The notes below the pieces were generated by a model. That model was not told the DNA's origin, made no database searches, and saw nothing but the letters and a program-made list of their open reading frames with translations. DNA of 64,000 nt from an uncultured Lentisphaerota bacterium (GTDB lineage: Bacteria > Verrucomicrobiota > Kiritimatiellia > CAIQIC01): the NCBI GenBank assembly GCA_903896925.1, contig CAITZM010000097.1, forward strand, positions 1 to 64,000, given 5' to 3'. The position numbers and the translations under genes were made by a program. This document shows, in pieces, positions 35,627 to 46,091 of the stretch; position 1 is the first letter of the stretch, and every line of letters starts with the position of its first letter.

Positions 35627-36256
35627 TCAGATGTATTTCAGCACGATGCGGAAGATGACGCTGCCGGCGTCACGATAGCGGTCCATGATGTTCTCCAGCG
35701 TGTCGTAGAGATCCATGGCCATGATGACCTTGAGCGGCTCCTGAGGACCGCTGTGGAGTTCGCGCATATGTGCGAGGATGAGCTTGTCGGCCTCTCCCTC
35801 AAGGGCCTGCAAGCGCGAGTGCTGCTCCTTGATCGCACCCAACTGCTTGCGCTCACGCAGTTCATGAACCATCTGCGGAATGATCTCCGCCGCCTGCTCC
35901 AGCAGCCCGAGTTGCGGCGCGAAATTGAGCGGGCCCAGCCCCTCGCGGCAGCACATAAACTTTTCGCTGAATTTTTCCGCGGTCTTCGGAATCTGGTAGA
36001 GCGCGAACGACAGGGCCTCGATGTCCTCACGTTCCAACGGCGTGACGAACGTCTTGCAGAGTTCCTCGGTGACCTGCTCGGCGATGAGCTTATCCTTGCG
36101 GCGCGCCTGGATGAAATCTTCCACGGACGGCCCCTCAGGCTTGTCCCGCAACAACGCGGCCAGCATTTGCACGCTGGCCCGGGCCGCGCCGGCCCCGGCT
36201 TCGAGCAGATCGAAGAATTTGTCGTCACGCCCGATCAGTTTATTCACAAAGTTCAT
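35627..36256 (-). CDS. DUF47 / PhoU-like accessory protein of Pit
   Basis: 209 residues from ATG 36256; a longer frame to 36370 lacks family similarity. Helical PhoU-like bundle: DDKFFDLLEAGAGAARASVQ, FVTPLEREDIEALSFALYQI, GEADKLILAHMRELHSG, and the DLYDTLENIMDRYRDAG block typical of TIGR00153/DUF47. DUF47 proteins accompany PiT transporters and are thought to regulate them. First gene of a two-gene operon with pit. Confidence 0.92.
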   Translation of the reverse strand: MNFVNKLIGRDDKFFDLLEAGAGAARASVQMLAALLRDKPEGPSVEDFIQARRKDKLIAEQVTEELCKTFVTPLEREDIEALSFALYQIPKTAEKFSEKFMCCREGLGPLNFAPQLGLLEQAAEIIPQMVHELRERKQLGAIKEQHSRLQALEGEADKLILAHMRELHSGPQEPLKVIMAMDLYDTLENIMDRYRDAGSVIFRIVLKYI

Positions 36257-36559
36257 CACAGTTCGCACCTGCCTTTCGTCCGTTTGCGGCCGACCCATCC
36301 GCGCCGGTTGCACCACCGGGGCCCTGCGCCCGCCGCCACACGCATCACATGCGCGGAGTATTCTTCGCATCCTTATGTTAGCGCAGTATTAGTTTTGTGT
36401 TAGTTCGTGCAGGCCCGGGAGGGTGCTTGCCGCTCCCCGGAACGGGGTTGGAAGGCCGGCGCACAGCGGCTGGACGCCGTTCCAAGGGCTGTAGTGGCGG
36501 CCTGTGGTCGCCGGCCTAGTTCACCCTGGCGAAAGTGCTGCGGCTGAGGGAAAAAACCG
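36257..36559. other. Intergenic region with an inverted repeat
   Basis: AGGCCGGCG (36453-36461) pairs with CGCCGGCCT (36509-36517) across about 47 bases. It lies between the alginate-export-type porin stop and the DUF47 start, so the DUF47-pit promoter should be here. No clear promoter was identified. Confidence 0.4.
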
Positions 36560-37990
36560 TCAGAACTTCACGGTCGCCTGCGCGAAGACCCAGTCGGCAT
36601 CCACGGCGCGGCCGTTGGCGGGGACGGCGGCGACCGATTCCTTGATGTAGTCGCCGACGAAGAAATGGCCGTAGCCGCACTGGAACGTAAAGGCGCTGCA
36701 CACTGCATAGCTGGCAACAAGATCGAGTTCGGAACCGACGAACGAGCTGTTGTCGGGGTGGATGCCATAGCCGTTCCTGGTGCGGCCGGCACCAACTTCG
36801 GGATAAAGCAGGTCGCTGGTGTCGGCGAGCCAGAAGAGGAGATAGTCCGCGGTGAACGCTACGCCCTTGGCCGGCGTGAGCGAGCCGCTGATGCGCGGAA
36901 TGTGCATATTGCGCATGCCAAAGATATCCATCATGCCGTAAATCCGGTGCTGCGTGGGGAACAGGTTTTGTATCGTGCCAATTTTCCCGTCCTGCGCGTC
37001 GCCGTCGCCGGAACCATAGTCATAGCCGAGGCCAAGGCGCGGCTTGGCCCACGCCTGTTCGAACGAATAGCCACAACTGACGAAAGCGCCCCAAGCGCGC
37101 AGGTCAAGCCGGCTCCCCTTGGTCGCGTTCGTGCTCAGCGTGCCCAACTGCCCGGTGAGCTCGAGGCTATAGTCCCAACCGCTCAATTGTCCCGGCACCG
37201 ATCGCCAGAGCGTACCGGCCGTATACACATCGCGCGCGCCCGGACCGATGGCCGTGGACGTGTTCACACCGGGCGAATCCGCGCCAACGTTGTAAGAGAG
37301 AAAGTAAACCTGCGTCTCCTGCCACGGCACGAGCTGCCTGCTCGCCGCGTAGAGGCCGGAGAAATACTCATACTGGTTCCATGCGTCGGGATGATGTTGA
37401 TCAAGGTAGACCGGATGGCCGACGAAGGCATCGGCCCAGCCGAACGCATTTTCGAAACGGACCCTGGCCGCATCGAAGCGGCGGCCTGTGTTGCCCCAGT
37501 CGGCATTGCCAATCCACCGTTGGTCGCCATAGCTCATTTCCTGGCGGCCGAGCTGCAACTGCACGGGAAATGCTTTCAGGTCGCCGAGGCGCAGGTAGGC
37601 CTGATAGAGATCGAAGTTGTTCGCGTCGGGCGTCGGGTGGCGCTTATCGCCCTGTTCGAGACTCAAGCGGCCTTCGGCGAACAGCGTCAGCCACGTGACC
37701 GGCGCATAGCCCAGATGCCCGGTGAAGCGCGTGAGCGTTTCGGCGTTGCTGTTCGTGGCGGCGTTGGCGATAAAATCGTTGTTCGGAAAGGCGCCGGCCT
37801 GCTCGCGCTGCTCGTAGCGCAGCCGGAGCTGGCCGCCCAGATCCACCTGCTTCCACGCCGGCGACTCGGCGCGCAGCGCGTCGTTCACGAAGCCCGCGCT
37901 CGCCGCGACCGGCTCATCCGCCGCGCCCGCCGCCCACACCGCGCACCCGGTCAACGCCGCCAGGCACCAGAGCAGAGTATTTCTTTGCAT
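36560..37990 (-). CDS. Alginate-export-type outer-membrane porin
   Basis: 476 residues from ATG 37990 (AAGG six bases upstream); the frame to 38230 is not gene-like. Signal peptide 1-23. The pattern GGQLRLRYEQREQAGAF, TRFTGHLGYAPVTWLTLFAE, LQLGRQEMSYGDQRWIGNAD, RFDAARVRFENAFGWADAF and WSVD-like strands to the terminal ATVKF is that of the alginate_exp/AlgE-like 18-strand family. It probably transports anionic sugars or other small solutes rather than alginate itself. No polysaccharide operon is adjacent. Confidence 0.85.
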   Translation of the reverse strand: MQRNTLLWCLAALTGCAVWAAGAADEPVAASAGFVNDALRAESPAWKQVDLGGQLRLRYEQREQAGAFPNNDFIANAATNSNAETLTRFTGHLGYAPVTWLTLFAEGRLSLEQGDKRHPTPDANNFDLYQAYLRLGDLKAFPVQLQLGRQEMSYGDQRWIGNADWGNTGRRFDAARVRFENAFGWADAFVGHPVYLDQHHPDAWNQYEYFSGLYAASRQLVPWQETQVYFLSYNVGADSPGVNTSTAIGPGARDVYTAGTLWRSVPGQLSGWDYSLELTGQLGTLSTNATKGSRLDLRAWGAFVSCGYSFEQAWAKPRLGLGYDYGSGDGDAQDGKIGTIQNLFPTQHRIYGMMDIFGMRNMHIPRISGSLTPAKGVAFTADYLLFWLADTSDLLYPEVGAGRTRNGYGIHPDNSSFVGSELDLVASYAVCSAFTFQCGYGHFFVGDYIKESVAAVPANGRAVDADWVFAQATVKF

Positions 37991-38313
37991 GTTCGCCTTA
38001 TCGCCGAAAAGCGCGACGAGACTAGCACGCCGCCGGTGGATTTCAAACCGCAGCCTCCTCCTCATTGCACAGCACAACCCGCAGACTGCTCCTCGGCCTG
38101 TAGCCGCGTTTGTGAAAACGCGGCCCGCCCGATCCGCACCCCGCGGACTCACGTCCGCAGCTACACAAAGCGGCCCCAACCCGGCAAAAGCTTTACACTG
38201 CTGTTCGGAGATGTATCGGAATGGAGCCAACGGTTCTTGGCAGAGCTAACCCCCGCCCCCCGCCACTCGACACCCGCCCCCCCCGAAAAACCGCCCCGTC
38301 TGCGAGCGCGTGG
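37991..38313. other. Intergenic region with GTAGC...GCTAC repeat
   Basis: Bases 38096-38165 carry TGTAGCCGCG ... CGCGGACTCACGTCCGCAGC-TACA, an inverted arrangement of a dispersed repeat of the kind seen elsewhere in the window. No gene is supported. Confidence 0.4.
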
Positions 38314-39657
38314 TCAGGGCTGTTCGCCAAGCGCACCGAGCGCCTTGTTCAAGGCATACTGCGCCTTGTTGAACTCAGCGATGGCGGCGAGGTAGTCGCT
38401 GCGGATGCGCGTGAGGTCCTGCTCGGCCTGGATAGACTCCAGCACGATGCCGACGGCAAACTCCCGGCGCTGGCGCGTCAGCCGGAGGCTTTCCTCCGCC
38501 GTCGCGAGCGCCTGACGCGCGGTCGCGAACTGGTCGGCTTGCGACTGCACGCGGGTGTGGGCCTCGACCACCTGCCGGGTGATTTCATCCTTCAACCTGG
38601 TGTCGAGCAGCTGCGTGCTGCGCAGACGCGCATCCGCGGCGTGGATGCGGCCGCGGTCCAACAGACCGCCCGGCCCGATGCGCCAGCTCACGCCGACAAA
38701 GTAATCTTCCGAGTCGCCAAAGCTGCCCCATTGCCCGCTGAGTCCGCCGCCCAGGCCGCCGGCGGAGACCTGCGCGCCGACCGTCGGAATCAGCGCGCCG
38801 TAGCGCGCGCCGCGCTGCCCGTCGCGGGCCGCGGCCACCAGCGCCTGGCCCTGCTTGAGTTCCGGGCGCGCCGCCAGCGCCTGCGCGACAAGCGTTTCGA
38901 GCGCCACATTGGTGGCGACAAGCGCCAATGGCACCAGGTCCGCCGCGCGCGGCACCAGGTCCACGACCGCATCCAGGTGCAGCGTCTGCGCGAGCCGTGC
39001 GGCGGCGACGCGTTGCTGCTCCTGCGCCTGCCGGAGCGCCAGCCGGTTGCGCGCGGTCTGCACGCTCACGCGCAGCGCATCGCCCTTGAACGCCACGCCG
39101 ATACCGACGGCCTGCTGCAGCTGCTGCTCGTAGTCCTGCGAGATGCGCACCGCCTCGGTGGCGACGCCGACCGTCGCCTGCGCCTTGGCGAGGTCGAAAT
39201 AGCCCTGCGCCGCCGCCAGCACCGTATCCTGCTGCTGCGCCGCCACAGCGTGATCGGCCGCGGTCACCAGCTGGCGGGCGACCAGCGTCTTGTAGATCGC
39301 ATCGCCCAGGTCCCATTGCGCGGCGAGCGTGGCGCCGGCGGTGTAGGACTGCTTGCTGACATCGAGGATTTCGCCGGTGACGGCCTGCGTGTTCCCATCG
39401 TGCCGCCGGTAGCCGGCGCCGGGCGTGAGCCACGGGAAGAATTGCTGGCGGGCGCTCTCATGGTCGGCCCGCGCCTCGGCCAGCTTCGACCGGGCCAGCT
39501 GGAGGTCGAGGTTTTGCGCGCCGGCCAGCCGGAGCGCCGTCGGCAGATCGATCTCGAAAACTTTTAGCGCCGGCTCCGCCGCCACCGCGGTGCCCCACCC
39601 CACAACGATGGAAAGCACTGTACACTGCAGAGCACGTTGGATCCGGGCCGCGTTCAT
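38314..39657 (-). CDS. TolC-family outer-membrane efflux protein
   Basis: 447 residues. Signal peptide 1-27. Two OEP repeats: TALRLAGAQNLDLQLARSKL and ADHESARQQFFPWLTPGAGY in the first, LVAQALAARPELKQGQALVA and RYGALIPTVGAQVSAGG in the second, with long coiled-coil helices rich in Ala/Gln between them. It supplies the outer-membrane duct of the tripartite pump. Its start overlaps the stop of the MFP gene by four bases. Confidence 0.93.
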   Translation of the reverse strand: MNAARIQRALQCTVLSIVVGWGTAVAAEPALKVFEIDLPTALRLAGAQNLDLQLARSKLAEARADHESARQQFFPWLTPGAGYRRHDGNTQAVTGEILDVSKQSYTAGATLAAQWDLGDAIYKTLVARQLVTAADHAVAAQQQDTVLAAAQGYFDLAKAQATVGVATEAVRISQDYEQQLQQAVGIGVAFKGDALRVSVQTARNRLALRQAQEQQRVAAARLAQTLHLDAVVDLVPRAADLVPLALVATNVALETLVAQALAARPELKQGQALVAAARDGQRGARYGALIPTVGAQVSAGGLGGGLSGQWGSFGDSEDYFVGVSWRIGPGGLLDRGRIHAADARLRSTQLLDTRLKDEITRQVVEAHTRVQSQADQFATARQALATAEESLRLTRQRREFAVGIVLESIQAEQDLTRIRSDYLAAIAEFNKAQYALNKALGALGEQP

Positions 39658-40742
39658 GGCGCCTCGCTGACCAACACGGCCTGGCCATCCTGCAACGTCT
39701 GCTTGCCGAGCAGCACCACGGCCTGGTCGGCGGCCAACCCGTCCACGATTTCGACGGCGATGCCATCCTCAAAACCGATCTTGAGAGGCCGCTTGTGGGC
39801 CTTGTGCGCCGCATCCACGGTGAAAACCGACCGGGCGGACTTCTCCACCAGCACCGCCGCAACCGGCACCAGCAGCGCCCCGGCGTGCCGCTCGACGCCG
39901 AGCTTCACGATGGCGTACATGCCGGGCCGCAGCGCGAAATCCGCATTGGGCAGGTCGATCTCCGCCAACATCGTCCGGGTCGCGTCGTCGAGCACATAGG
40001 CGATGCGCGCCACCTGGCCGGTGAAGAGCCTGCCGGGGATTTCCTGGAAGCTGATCAGTGCCGGCGTGTCCTTCTTGATCAGGGGCACCTCCGGCTCCGG
40101 CACGGCCACGTTGACCCGCACCGTGCTGAAATCCGCCAGCGTGACGAGCGCCGCCGTCTGCGCGGCGCTGCCGGACGTGGCCGCGGGGATGAAGGCGCCG
40201 GGGTCCACCAACCGGCGCGTGACGATGCCGGCGAACGGCGCAACGATCTTCGTGAAGCCGAGCAGCGTCTCTATGCGCGCGAAGTTCGCCTGCGCAATCT
40301 CGAACTTGCCCCGCGCCTCGTCCACCGTCTGCGGCATCACGAGGTCCGGCGCCTTCTGCTGCGCATCGCTGACACGCTTGAAATCCGCCTCGGCCACCGC
40401 CACGTCGGCGCGATATTTCGCGCGGTCGGCCAACAGCTCCGGCACCTCGATCTCGGCGAGCTGGTCCCCGGCCTTGACGGCGTCGCCCTTGTCCACCGCG
40501 ATCGCCTTCAGATAGCCGCCGACCTTGGCATAGAGCGCCGCCTGCTGCCAGGCGGCGACGGAGCCCGGCAGCGTGACGCTGCGGGTGATCGCACCCTGCT
40601 GCGGCCGCACCAGCTGCACCGTGACGGGCGCCGCCGGAGCCGGGGGTTTGACTTCCCTGTCCCCGCGCTGGCAGGCGCCCAGCAGGGTGAGCGCGCTGAC
40701 GGCCAGGGGCACCAGTCCACGGACGATGGAGTTGCGTTGCAT
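39654..40742 (-). CDS. RND efflux periplasmic adaptor (MFP)
   Basis: 362 residues. Lipobox LLGAC (about 20-24) marks a lipoprotein. Typical order: first lipoyl half (TRSVTLPGSVAAWQQAALYA, KVGGYLKAIAVDKGDAVKAG), hairpin (RAKYRADVAVAEADFKRVS), second lipoyl half (KIVAPFAGIVTRRLVDPGAF), then beta-barrel and membrane-proximal domains. It bridges the RND pump to the TolC-like channel. It begins one base after the RND stop. Confidence 0.94.
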   Translation of the reverse strand: MQRNSIVRGLVPLAVSALTLLGACQRGDREVKPPAPAAPVTVQLVRPQQGAITRSVTLPGSVAAWQQAALYAKVGGYLKAIAVDKGDAVKAGDQLAEIEVPELLADRAKYRADVAVAEADFKRVSDAQQKAPDLVMPQTVDEARGKFEIAQANFARIETLLGFTKIVAPFAGIVTRRLVDPGAFIPAATSGSAAQTAALVTLADFSTVRVNVAVPEPEVPLIKKDTPALISFQEIPGRLFTGQVARIAYVLDDATRTMLAEIDLPNADFALRPGMYAIVKLGVERHAGALLVPVAAVLVEKSARSVFTVDAAHKAHKRPLKIGFEDGIAVEIVDGLAADQAVVLLGKQTLQDGQAVLVSEAP

Positions 40743-40743
40743 A

Positions 40744-43700
40744 TCAGTTCCTCGTGGTTTCCATGGTCACGGCCGCCGCCGTATTTTGCGGATCATCGGG
40801 ATCGAGCGACGCCGAGCGGCGGTGGCTGCGCGCCTGCACGATGGCAAACACCGACGGCAGCACCACCAGCGTAGCCAGGGTGGCGGCGGCGAGGCCGCCG
40901 ATGACGGCCAGCCCGAGCGGCGCGGTCTGCGCGCCGGCCTCGCCGAGGCCCAGCGCCAGCGGCACCATGCCGGCGATCATCGCGCAGCTCGTCATCAAGA
41001 TCGGCCGCAGGCGGCTGCGCGCGCCCTCGACGCCCGCGTCCTGCGCCGACAGGCCGCCGAGACGGGCGCGTTCGGCGAACGTCGTCAGCAGGATCGCGTT
41101 GGCCACCGCCACGCCGATGGCCATGATCGCGCCCATGAACGACTGGATGTTCAACGTCGTGCCGGTCAGCCACAGCGAGAGCACGACGCCGGCGACCACG
41201 GCGGGTGCGGTGGAGACCACGATGAGGGACAGCTTGAGCGACTGGAAGTTCGCGGCGAGCAGCAGAAAGATGACAACCACGGCCAGCAGCAACCCGGTGC
41301 GCAACCCGTCGAGCATCTGCTCCAGCGGCACCACTTGGCCGCGCACGGCGACGCTGACCTTGGGCGGCGGCTCGCCCACTTCCTTCAACGCCTGCTTGAC
41401 CTGCTGCGCCACACTGCCCAGGTCGGCGCCGGCGATGTTGGCGGTGAGCGTGATGGAGCGCTGCATGTTGTAGCGCTCGTAGAGGCCGACGGCCGTGCCG
41501 GGCGTGACGGAGGCGATGTTGCGCAGCAGCACCGCCGGCCCGTTGCGCCGGACGACCGGGATGTTCTTCACTTCTTCCAGCGAGGCCATCTGCGCCTGTG
41601 GCACCTGCACCTGGAGCTGATAGGCAACGCCGCTGACCGGGTCGGCCCAGTACACCGGCGCCGTGAACCGGCTCGACGCCGTCGCGGCCACGAGCGAGCG
41701 CGAGGCCTCGTCCATCCGCACGCCCATGAGGCCGGCGCGCTCGCGGTTGAGCGCCACCTCCACGGTCGGGTAGTCGAGCGCCTGACCGAATTGCAGGTCG
41801 CGGAGCGCCGGGAGCTGCGCCAGCCGGTCGCGGATTTTCTGCGCGTGCTCGAAGTTGGCCGCGAGGTTCGGACCGCTGACCGCGACCTCGATCGGCGTCG
41901 GCGCGCCGAGGCTCATGACGCGGCTGACGATATCGCCCGGCTCGAAGGAAAATTTCACGGCCGGCAGCTGCGCGGCGAACACGCGCCGCAGCCGCTCGGT
42001 GAGATCGGCGATGCGGAGCGGCACGCCGGGCTTGAGTTGGACCTGCAGGACCGCTTCCTCGGGGCCGCTGTTCCAGAGGTAGATCAAGTTGATCGGATAG
42101 CTCGGCGCGTGGACGCCTACGAACCCGAGCGTGATCGCGACGTTGTCGGGGCCGACCTCCTGCTTGATCAGCTCCAGCGTCTTGAGCAGGAGCTGCTCGG
42201 TCTTTTCGATGCGCGTGCCGGCGGGCGCACGCAGCCGCAGCGCCAGCTGGCCGGCGTCCGTACGCGGGAAGATCTCCGAACCCAGCCGCTGCCCGACGAG
42301 AACGATCACCGCCGCCGCCAGCGCCAGATACACCGCCACCACGAACCATCGTCCGCGCATCGCGCCGCGGACGAAGCCGGCGTACAGGTCCCGGAATTTG
42401 CCGAAGGCGGCACTATCGGTGATATGGCCGTGCCCGCGCAGGAACCACACCGACAGGATCGGCACCAGCGTGCTCGACAGCAGGTACGACGCGATCATCG
42501 CGAACCCGACCGCGAGCGCCAGCGGCACGAACAACGCCTTGGCCGCGCCGGCCATGAAAAACGCCGGGATGAAGACGGCGACGATGCAGACCATCGCCAG
42601 CAGGCGCGGCACGGCGGTTTCGCGGGTCGCATCCAGCGCCGCGCGCTGTAGGCCGCTGCCGCGCGCCAGATGCGTGTGGATGTTTTCGATCGCGACGGTC
42701 GCCTCGTCCACCAGGATACCGACGGCCAGCGCAAGGCCGCCCAAGGTCATGAGGTTTACGGTTTGCTTGCTCAGCCACAACGCGAAAACCGCCGCCAGCA
42801 AGGCCAGCGGGATGTTGAGCACAACGATGAAGGCGCTGCGCCAGTCACGCAGGAACAGCAGCACCATCAGGCCCGTGAGCACGGCGCCCAGGCAGCCTTC
42901 GCGGAGCAGGCCACCGATCGCGCCGGTGACCTGGGGCGACTGGTCGAACTCGTAGCTGATCTTCACGTCGTCCGGCAGCACGCCCTGGAAGCGCGGCAGG
43001 TTCTGCTTCACCAGGTTGACGACGGACAGGGTGGACGCATCGGAGCGCTTCGTGACCGGGATGTAGACCGTGCGCCGGCCGTTGACCAGCGCGAAGCAGG
43101 TGACCAGGTCGGACCCATCCACCACATCGGCCACGTCGCGCAGGAAGATCGCCGGGTAGACGCCGGTGCGGATCGGCAGCGCCTCGAGATCCTTGATGTT
43201 CTTCACCACCGAGTTCAACGGCACCATCGGGTAGGTATCGCCGAGGGTGAGGTTGCCCGAGGGGCTGATGGTGTTGGCCGCGGCGACGGCCGCGACGATC
43301 TCGTCGGGCGCCATCTCGAACGCGCGCAGCCGGTCGGGCTTGAGGTTGATGACGATGCTGCGGGCGCTGCCGCCGAACGGCGGCGGGGCCGAGACGCCCG
43401 GCAGGGTGGCGAACAGCGGCCGCACCAGGTTGAGCGCCGCGTCCTGCATCTGGCCGACCGTGCGCGTCGCGCTGGAGAGCACCAGGTTGCCCACCGGCAC
43501 GCTGCCGGCGTCGAAGCGCATCACGAACGGCGGCACGGTGCCCGGCGGCATGAAGGCGCGGGCGCGGTTGACGTATTGCACCGTCTCGCTCATCGCCTGG
43601 CTCATGTCGGTGCCGGGATGAAACTGCAGCTTGATCAGCGCCGCGCCCTGGATGGACTTCGACTCCACGTGTTCGATGCCGGTGATGTAGAGGAAGTGAT

Positions 43701-43905
43701 ACTCATAGTAGTAGGTGAGGAATCCTTCCATCTGCGCCGGGTCCATGCCGCCGTAGGGCTGGGCCACGTAGATGGTCGGGATGCCGAGCGGGGGAAAGAT
43801 GTCGCGCGCCATCTGGCGCAGCGCCAGCGCCGCACCCGCCACGATGGCCGCCACCACCACGAGCATGGTCAGCGGACGGCGCAAGGCTGATTGAACAAGA
43901 TTCAT
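40744..43905 (-). CDS. RND-family efflux permease
   Basis: 1,053 residues, the usual AcrB/MexB length. N-terminal [20 protein letters not shown], porter-domain [21 protein letters not shown], the TM4 charge motif [20 protein letters not shown] (one Asp-Glu), the repeat TM10 motif [20 protein letters not shown], and the long docking loops. Proton-driven export of small molecules or metals; substrate unknown. The [11 protein letters not shown] style and single D-E in TM4 place it nearer the hydrophobe-type than the CzcA metal type, with low certainty. First gene of the operon RND-MFP-TolC. Confidence 0.93.
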   Translation of the reverse strand: MNLVQSALRRPLTMLVVVAAIVAGAALALRQMARDIFPPLGIPTIYVAQPYGGMDPAQMEGFLTYYYEYHFLYITGIEHVESKSIQGAALIKLQFHPGTDMSQAMSETVQYVNRARAFMPPGTVPPFVMRFDAGSVPVGNLVLSSATRTVGQMQDAALNLVRPLFATLPGVSAPPPFGGSARSIVINLKPDRLRAFEMAPDEIVAAVAAANTISPSGNLTLGDTYPMVPLNSVVKNIKDLEALPIRTGVYPAIFLRDVADVVDGSDLVTCFALVNGRRTVYIPVTKRSDASTLSVVNLVKQNLPRFQGVLPDDVKISYEFDQSPQVTGAIGGLLREGCLGAVLTGLMVLLFLRDWRSAFIVVLNIPLALLAAVFALWLSKQTVNLMTLGGLALAVGILVDEATVAIENIHTHLARGSGLQRAALDATRETAVPRLLAMVCIVAVFIPAFFMAGAAKALFVPLALAVGFAMIASYLLSSTLVPILSVWFLRGHGHITDSAAFGKFRDLYAGFVRGAMRGRWFVVAVYLALAAAVIVLVGQRLGSEIFPRTDAGQLALRLRAPAGTRIEKTEQLLLKTLELIKQEVGPDNVAITLGFVGVHAPSYPINLIYLWNSGPEEAVLQVQLKPGVPLRIADLTERLRRVFAAQLPAVKFSFEPGDIVSRVMSLGAPTPIEVAVSGPNLAANFEHAQKIRDRLAQLPALRDLQFGQALDYPTVEVALNRERAGLMGVRMDEASRSLVAATASSRFTAPVYWADPVSGVAYQLQVQVPQAQMASLEEVKNIPVVRRNGPAVLLRNIASVTPGTAVGLYERYNMQRSITLTANIAGADLGSVAQQVKQALKEVGEPPPKVSVAVRGQVVPLEQMLDGLRTGLLLAVVVIFLLLAANFQSLKLSLIVVSTAPAVVAGVVLSLWLTGTTLNIQSFMGAIMAIGVAVANAILLTTFAERARLGGLSAQDAGVEGARSRLRPILMTSCAMIAGMVPLALGLGEAGAQTAPLGLAVIGGLAAATLATLVVLPSVFAIVQARSHRRSASLDPDDPQNTAAAVTMETTRN

Positions 43906-44464
43906 CGGAACGGCAACCCTATCACCGGATTACGTGATTGCAACCCGCCGGAAATGGTGGGGGTATGCGTTTATAACCATGGAAGCCGCGCCCGCCTTAC
44001 TTCCAAACCTTGGTTATGCGTCAAAAATTGGGAGCGGCTTAACACCGTAGGGAAGAGTGCCGGCCTGTACCCGCCCAATGTTCATCACCAAGCGGTGGAT
44101 TGTCCGCAGGGTCGTCTGACTAGCTGGGAGGGGCGGTGGCCTCACCTCCCCGCATAGTGTAACCGCCCTGCCGTGGCCGCAGACCCGTGCGCAGCGCCCA
44201 CACCCGAAGGCTCCTCTGCGGCGGTCCCGCCGCGGAGGGACCGCCGCTCCGGGTCAGGGTCAGGCAACCCTTCGCTGCGGCTGGGTCTGGTAGGGCGAGG
44301 CTTCCAGCCGAGCCGTCTGCTGTAGCGGTGATCGGCAGGAGGCGTTGCAGGTAGCGGCTCCGCCGGAGGCCACGCCTGAGGCGGACAAGCGTCGCCCTAC
44401 CTTGACAACACCACCAGCGTGGGAGGTTCGCGGCGGCGCGTTCAGCGAACGCAACGCATCCCGC
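43906..44464. other. Intergenic region with dispersed repeats
   Basis: No gene. TTCCAAACCTTGG (44001-44013) is another copy of the palindrome family. GGTAGGGCGAGGC (44290) and its inverse CGTCGCCCTACC (44391-44402) bracket about 100 bases and match the repeat near 7995. Confidence 0.5.
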
Positions 44465-45583
44465 TCATCCGCCACAGCGACGCACGACATCGGCGATGAT
44501 ATCCGCAGCAGCGGTGGGGCGGCCGAGCTGCGCGGCGTGGGTGGCCAGCGCCGCCAGGCGCGCCGGCTCGGCCAGCAGCGTGCCGAGCTTCCACGACGTG
44601 TCCACCGCCTCGTGCAGGCGGACGGCCGCGCCGTTTTCAAGCAGCCATTCGGCGTTGCGCTGCTCCTGGCCGGGGATCGGCTCGACGATCATCATCGGCC
44701 GGCCCTTGGCCAACGACTCGGCCGTGCTCAGGCCGCCGGGCTTGCTGACGATCACATCGGCGGCATCCATCAATTCGTGGACGTTGTTGACGAAGCCATA
44801 GACCGTCGCCGCCAGGGCGGAACCGGCGACCACCTGTTGGGCCGCCTGCTCCAGTTCAGGATTTTTCCCGGCTACGACCAGCAATTGGCAGGCAGGCGGC
44901 TCGGCGACGCACGCACGCAGCATCTCGAGCGTCGGGCCGACGCCGTAGCCGCCGCTCAACACCAGCGCCGCCGGCAGGTCGGGCCGCAGCCCGAGGCGCG
45001 CGCGGCCGGCGGCCGGCGTCGTGCGCGCCGCGAACTCCGGCATGACCGGGATGCCGGTGTTGACCAGGCCCGCGGCGGGCTGGCCTTTGCGGCGCAACTG
45101 GCGGCGCGCTTCCTCGGTGGCCACGTAGTAGGCGTTGACGCTGTCGCAATACCAGAGCGCGTGCGCGGCATAATCGGTGACCACGCCGAACAGCGGCAGG
45201 TTGTGGCGGCGGTGCGGCGACAGGCTGCCGATCAGCTCCAGGGGCATGAAGTGCGTACACAGCACGGCATCGGGTTTTTCGTCGCGCAGGAATCCGAAGA
45301 GGGACAGCGCGTTGAGCTTGTTGAAGACGGTACGCACGCGCCGCTCGACAGGTCGCTGCGCCTTGCGGTCGGTCTGCGAGAAAATGTAGCCCCAGAGTTC
45401 CGGCGCGGTACGGACCAGGTTGAGGTAGCCCGTGGCGTAGGTCTTGCGGAACAGCGCCGGCGCAAAATCGAGGATATCGCGCAGCACGGCGGTGTGGCCG
45501 GCCGCGGTCGCGGCGGCGACCAGCGCCTCGCCGGCGCGACGGTGACCGTTACCGGCCGAGGCGTGCAGGATCAACAGTTTCAT
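44465..45583 (-). CDS. MGDG-synthase-type (GT28) glycosyltransferase
   Basis: 372 residues from ATG 45583 (AGGAGG five bases upstream). N-terminal MGDG-synthase signature LILHASAGNGHRRAGEALVA, then DFAPALFRKTYATGYLNLVR and a MurG-like C-terminal nucleotide-sugar site (VLSGGYGVGPTLEMLRACV, DAADVIVSKPGGLSTAESLA, IPGQEQRNAEWLLENGAAVR). It transfers a hexose from a UDP-sugar to diacylglycerol, giving phosphorus-free glycolipid. It ends a three-gene operon that begins with a PlcP/LpxH-like phosphoesterase, the partner that could release diacylglycerol from phospholipid. The sugar donor cannot be told from sequence. Confidence 0.8.
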   Translation of the reverse strand: MKLLILHASAGNGHRRAGEALVAAATAAGHTAVLRDILDFAPALFRKTYATGYLNLVRTAPELWGYIFSQTDRKAQRPVERRVRTVFNKLNALSLFGFLRDEKPDAVLCTHFMPLELIGSLSPHRRHNLPLFGVVTDYAAHALWYCDSVNAYYVATEEARRQLRRKGQPAAGLVNTGIPVMPEFAARTTPAAGRARLGLRPDLPAALVLSGGYGVGPTLEMLRACVAEPPACQLLVVAGKNPELEQAAQQVVAGSALAATVYGFVNNVHELMDAADVIVSKPGGLSTAESLAKGRPMMIVEPIPGQEQRNAEWLLENGAAVRLHEAVDTSWKLGTLLAEPARLAALATHAAQLGRPTAAADIIADVVRRCGG

Positions 45584-46091
45584 GGTGTTCCTCCTGGCCC
45601 GCCACGCGCGGGCGGCGATAGGCCGCCCAGAGCAGCGCAGCGGAAAGCAGCGTGAAGACAATATAGTCCACCGGCACGCCGAGCAGCCAGTGCGGATGCC
45701 ACGGCACCTGCGCCGGCGTGAACTTGGCCAGGCCGAAGGCCGGGTTCAGGACAAACCACAGGAAATCCTCCAGGAGCCAGAACAGCATCAGGCTGCCGAG
45801 AATCCGCGCTTCCAGCCGCCATGAGAAATGTCCGGTCAGCGCGAGCGGGAGATGAAAGATGCAGAACATGAAGCTGAACGCGAAGACGTGGTAGCCGGTG
45901 ACGTCGCGCCCGCCGAAGAAGAGCTTCAGGATGGGCGCATCGTCCACCCGCCACGTCGGCAGGCCCGCGGCCCAGCCGCGCGGGCCCTCGATCTGGATTT
46001 CGAGCTGGGCAAACAGCGTCGCCAGCAAGGCCACCCACGCCAGCAGGAGCACCACATGGCGCAGGGTCAAAAGTTTCGGTGCGGCGTTCAT
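45549..46091 (-). CDS. Four-helix membrane protein of the lipid operon, unrecognised
   Basis: 180 residues with membrane segments near 10-30, 68-88, 96-118 and 142-165. Aromatic-rich stretches (LFWLLEDFLWFVLNPAFGL, KFTPAQVPWHPHWLLGVPVD) lie at the membrane faces. It overlaps the phosphoesterase upstream by four bases and the glycosyltransferase downstream by 35, so the three are translationally coupled. No family is recognised; a helper in lipid transfer or substrate presentation is a guess from context. Confidence 0.7.
   Translation of the reverse strand: MNAAPKLLTLRHVVLLLAWVALLATLFAQLEIQIEGPRGWAAGLPTWRVDDAPILKLFFGGRDVTGYHVFAFSFMFCIFHLPLALTGHFSWRLEARILGSLMLFWLLEDFLWFVLNPAFGLAKFTPAQVPWHPHWLLGVPVDYIVFTLLSAALLWAAYRRPRVAGQEEHHETVDPARLGR

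Noticed and set aside
40573..42651. 692-residue plus-strand frame opposite the RND permease
   Set aside because: Arg/His/Asp-rich shadow frame; the permease on the other strand carries every family motif.
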